A stretch of DNA of 5,510 bases from positions 13,944 through 19,453 of the forward strand of contig PLEB01000192.1 of assembly GCA_003136915.1 (NCBI GenBank), given 5' to 3'. Source of the stretch: Chitinophagaceae bacterium. GTDB taxonomy: Bacteria > Bacteroidota > Bacteroidia > Chitinophagales > Chitinophagaceae. The position numbers and the translations under genes are program-made. Positions 5,361-5,510 of this stretch are shown here, in pieces. Under the pieces are notes generated by a model, which was not told where the DNA came from, searched no databases, and saw nothing but the letters and a program-made list of their open reading frames with translations. The number at the start of each line of letters is the position of its first letter. Positions within the stretch are counted from its first letter, which is position 1.

Positions 5361-5510
5361 TCAAAAAATAGTTTCCAATTCTTTAAGCGAGCTTACTGTA
5401 TAGGTGGCTTTTACCGGTTCAGGGTTGTGGGTATGATTTACGTAAACCTGGTCAATTCCGGCATTGATTGCGCCCAGGATATCCACTTCCGGCGTGTCGC
5501 CGATCATGAT
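5361..5510 (-). CDS. HAD-family hydrolase, C-terminal fragment (YjjG-like)
   Basis: The minus strand reads 49 residues to a TGA stop, and the gene continues past the right edge. The fragment opens with I-M-I-G-D-T-P-E-V-D, the GDxxxxD form of HAD motif IV that binds the catalytic magnesium, followed by ILGAINAGIDQVYVN, the standard strand after it in phosphatase-type HAD proteins. It ends with a helix that reads SLKELETIF, typical of the family's C-terminus. The pattern resembles YjjG-type pyrimidine nucleotidases, but phosphoglycolate phosphatase-like members cannot be excluded from this piece. The stop is separated from the psd stop by 3 bases. Confidence 0.85.
   Translation of the reverse strand: MMIGDTPEVDILGAINAGIDQVYVNHTHNPEPVKATYTVSSLKELETIF

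Overview
The window looks like an ordinary chromosomal stretch from a Bacteroidota bacterium, probably of the Chitinophagales/Sphingobacteriales type. This is inferred from the character of the proteins (short Bacteroidota-style phosphatidylserine decarboxylase, DusB, four-helix membrane protein), weak or absent Shine-Dalgarno sequences, moderate GC with AT-rich spacers, and TAnnTTTG-like promoter words. I see no rRNA, tRNA, CRISPR array, insertion sequence, phage gene or toxin-antitoxin pair.

Layout from left to right: an AT-rich edge (1-55); a class D (OXA-type) beta-lactamase lipoprotein on the minus strand (56-865); a divergent, uncharacterised four-helix membrane protein on the plus strand (938-1459); a convergent spacer built from an octamer inverted repeat; dusB, a tRNA-dihydrouridine synthase, on the minus strand (1508-2530); a 136-base divergent promoter region; a CPBP-family intramembrane protease on the plus strand (2667-3644); a 153-base spacer holding two inverted arrays of a 7-base word; then cdsA (3798-4673) and psd (4701-5357) on the plus strand. 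The 3' end of a HAD-family hydrolase gene enters from the right on the minus strand (5361-5510), its stop codon 3 bases from that of psd.

Functionally, cdsA and psd belong to one pathway. CdsA makes CDP-diacylglycerol, the precursor of phosphatidylserine, and Psd decarboxylates phosphatidylserine to phosphatidylethanolamine. The serine transferase that links them (PssA) is not in the window. The other genes have no obvious functional link to one another.

No convincing new multigene system is present. The most unusual signal is in the spacers. Three of them carry short-period direct repeats (7, 8 and 7 bases), each with its own word. In two of them the repeats occur in opposite orientations, so they can form long imperfect hairpins, and they run into the 3' ends of the flanking genes. 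As a result two unrelated convergent proteins both end in Asn-Leu-Lys-Ile, and DusB carries a repetitive tail.
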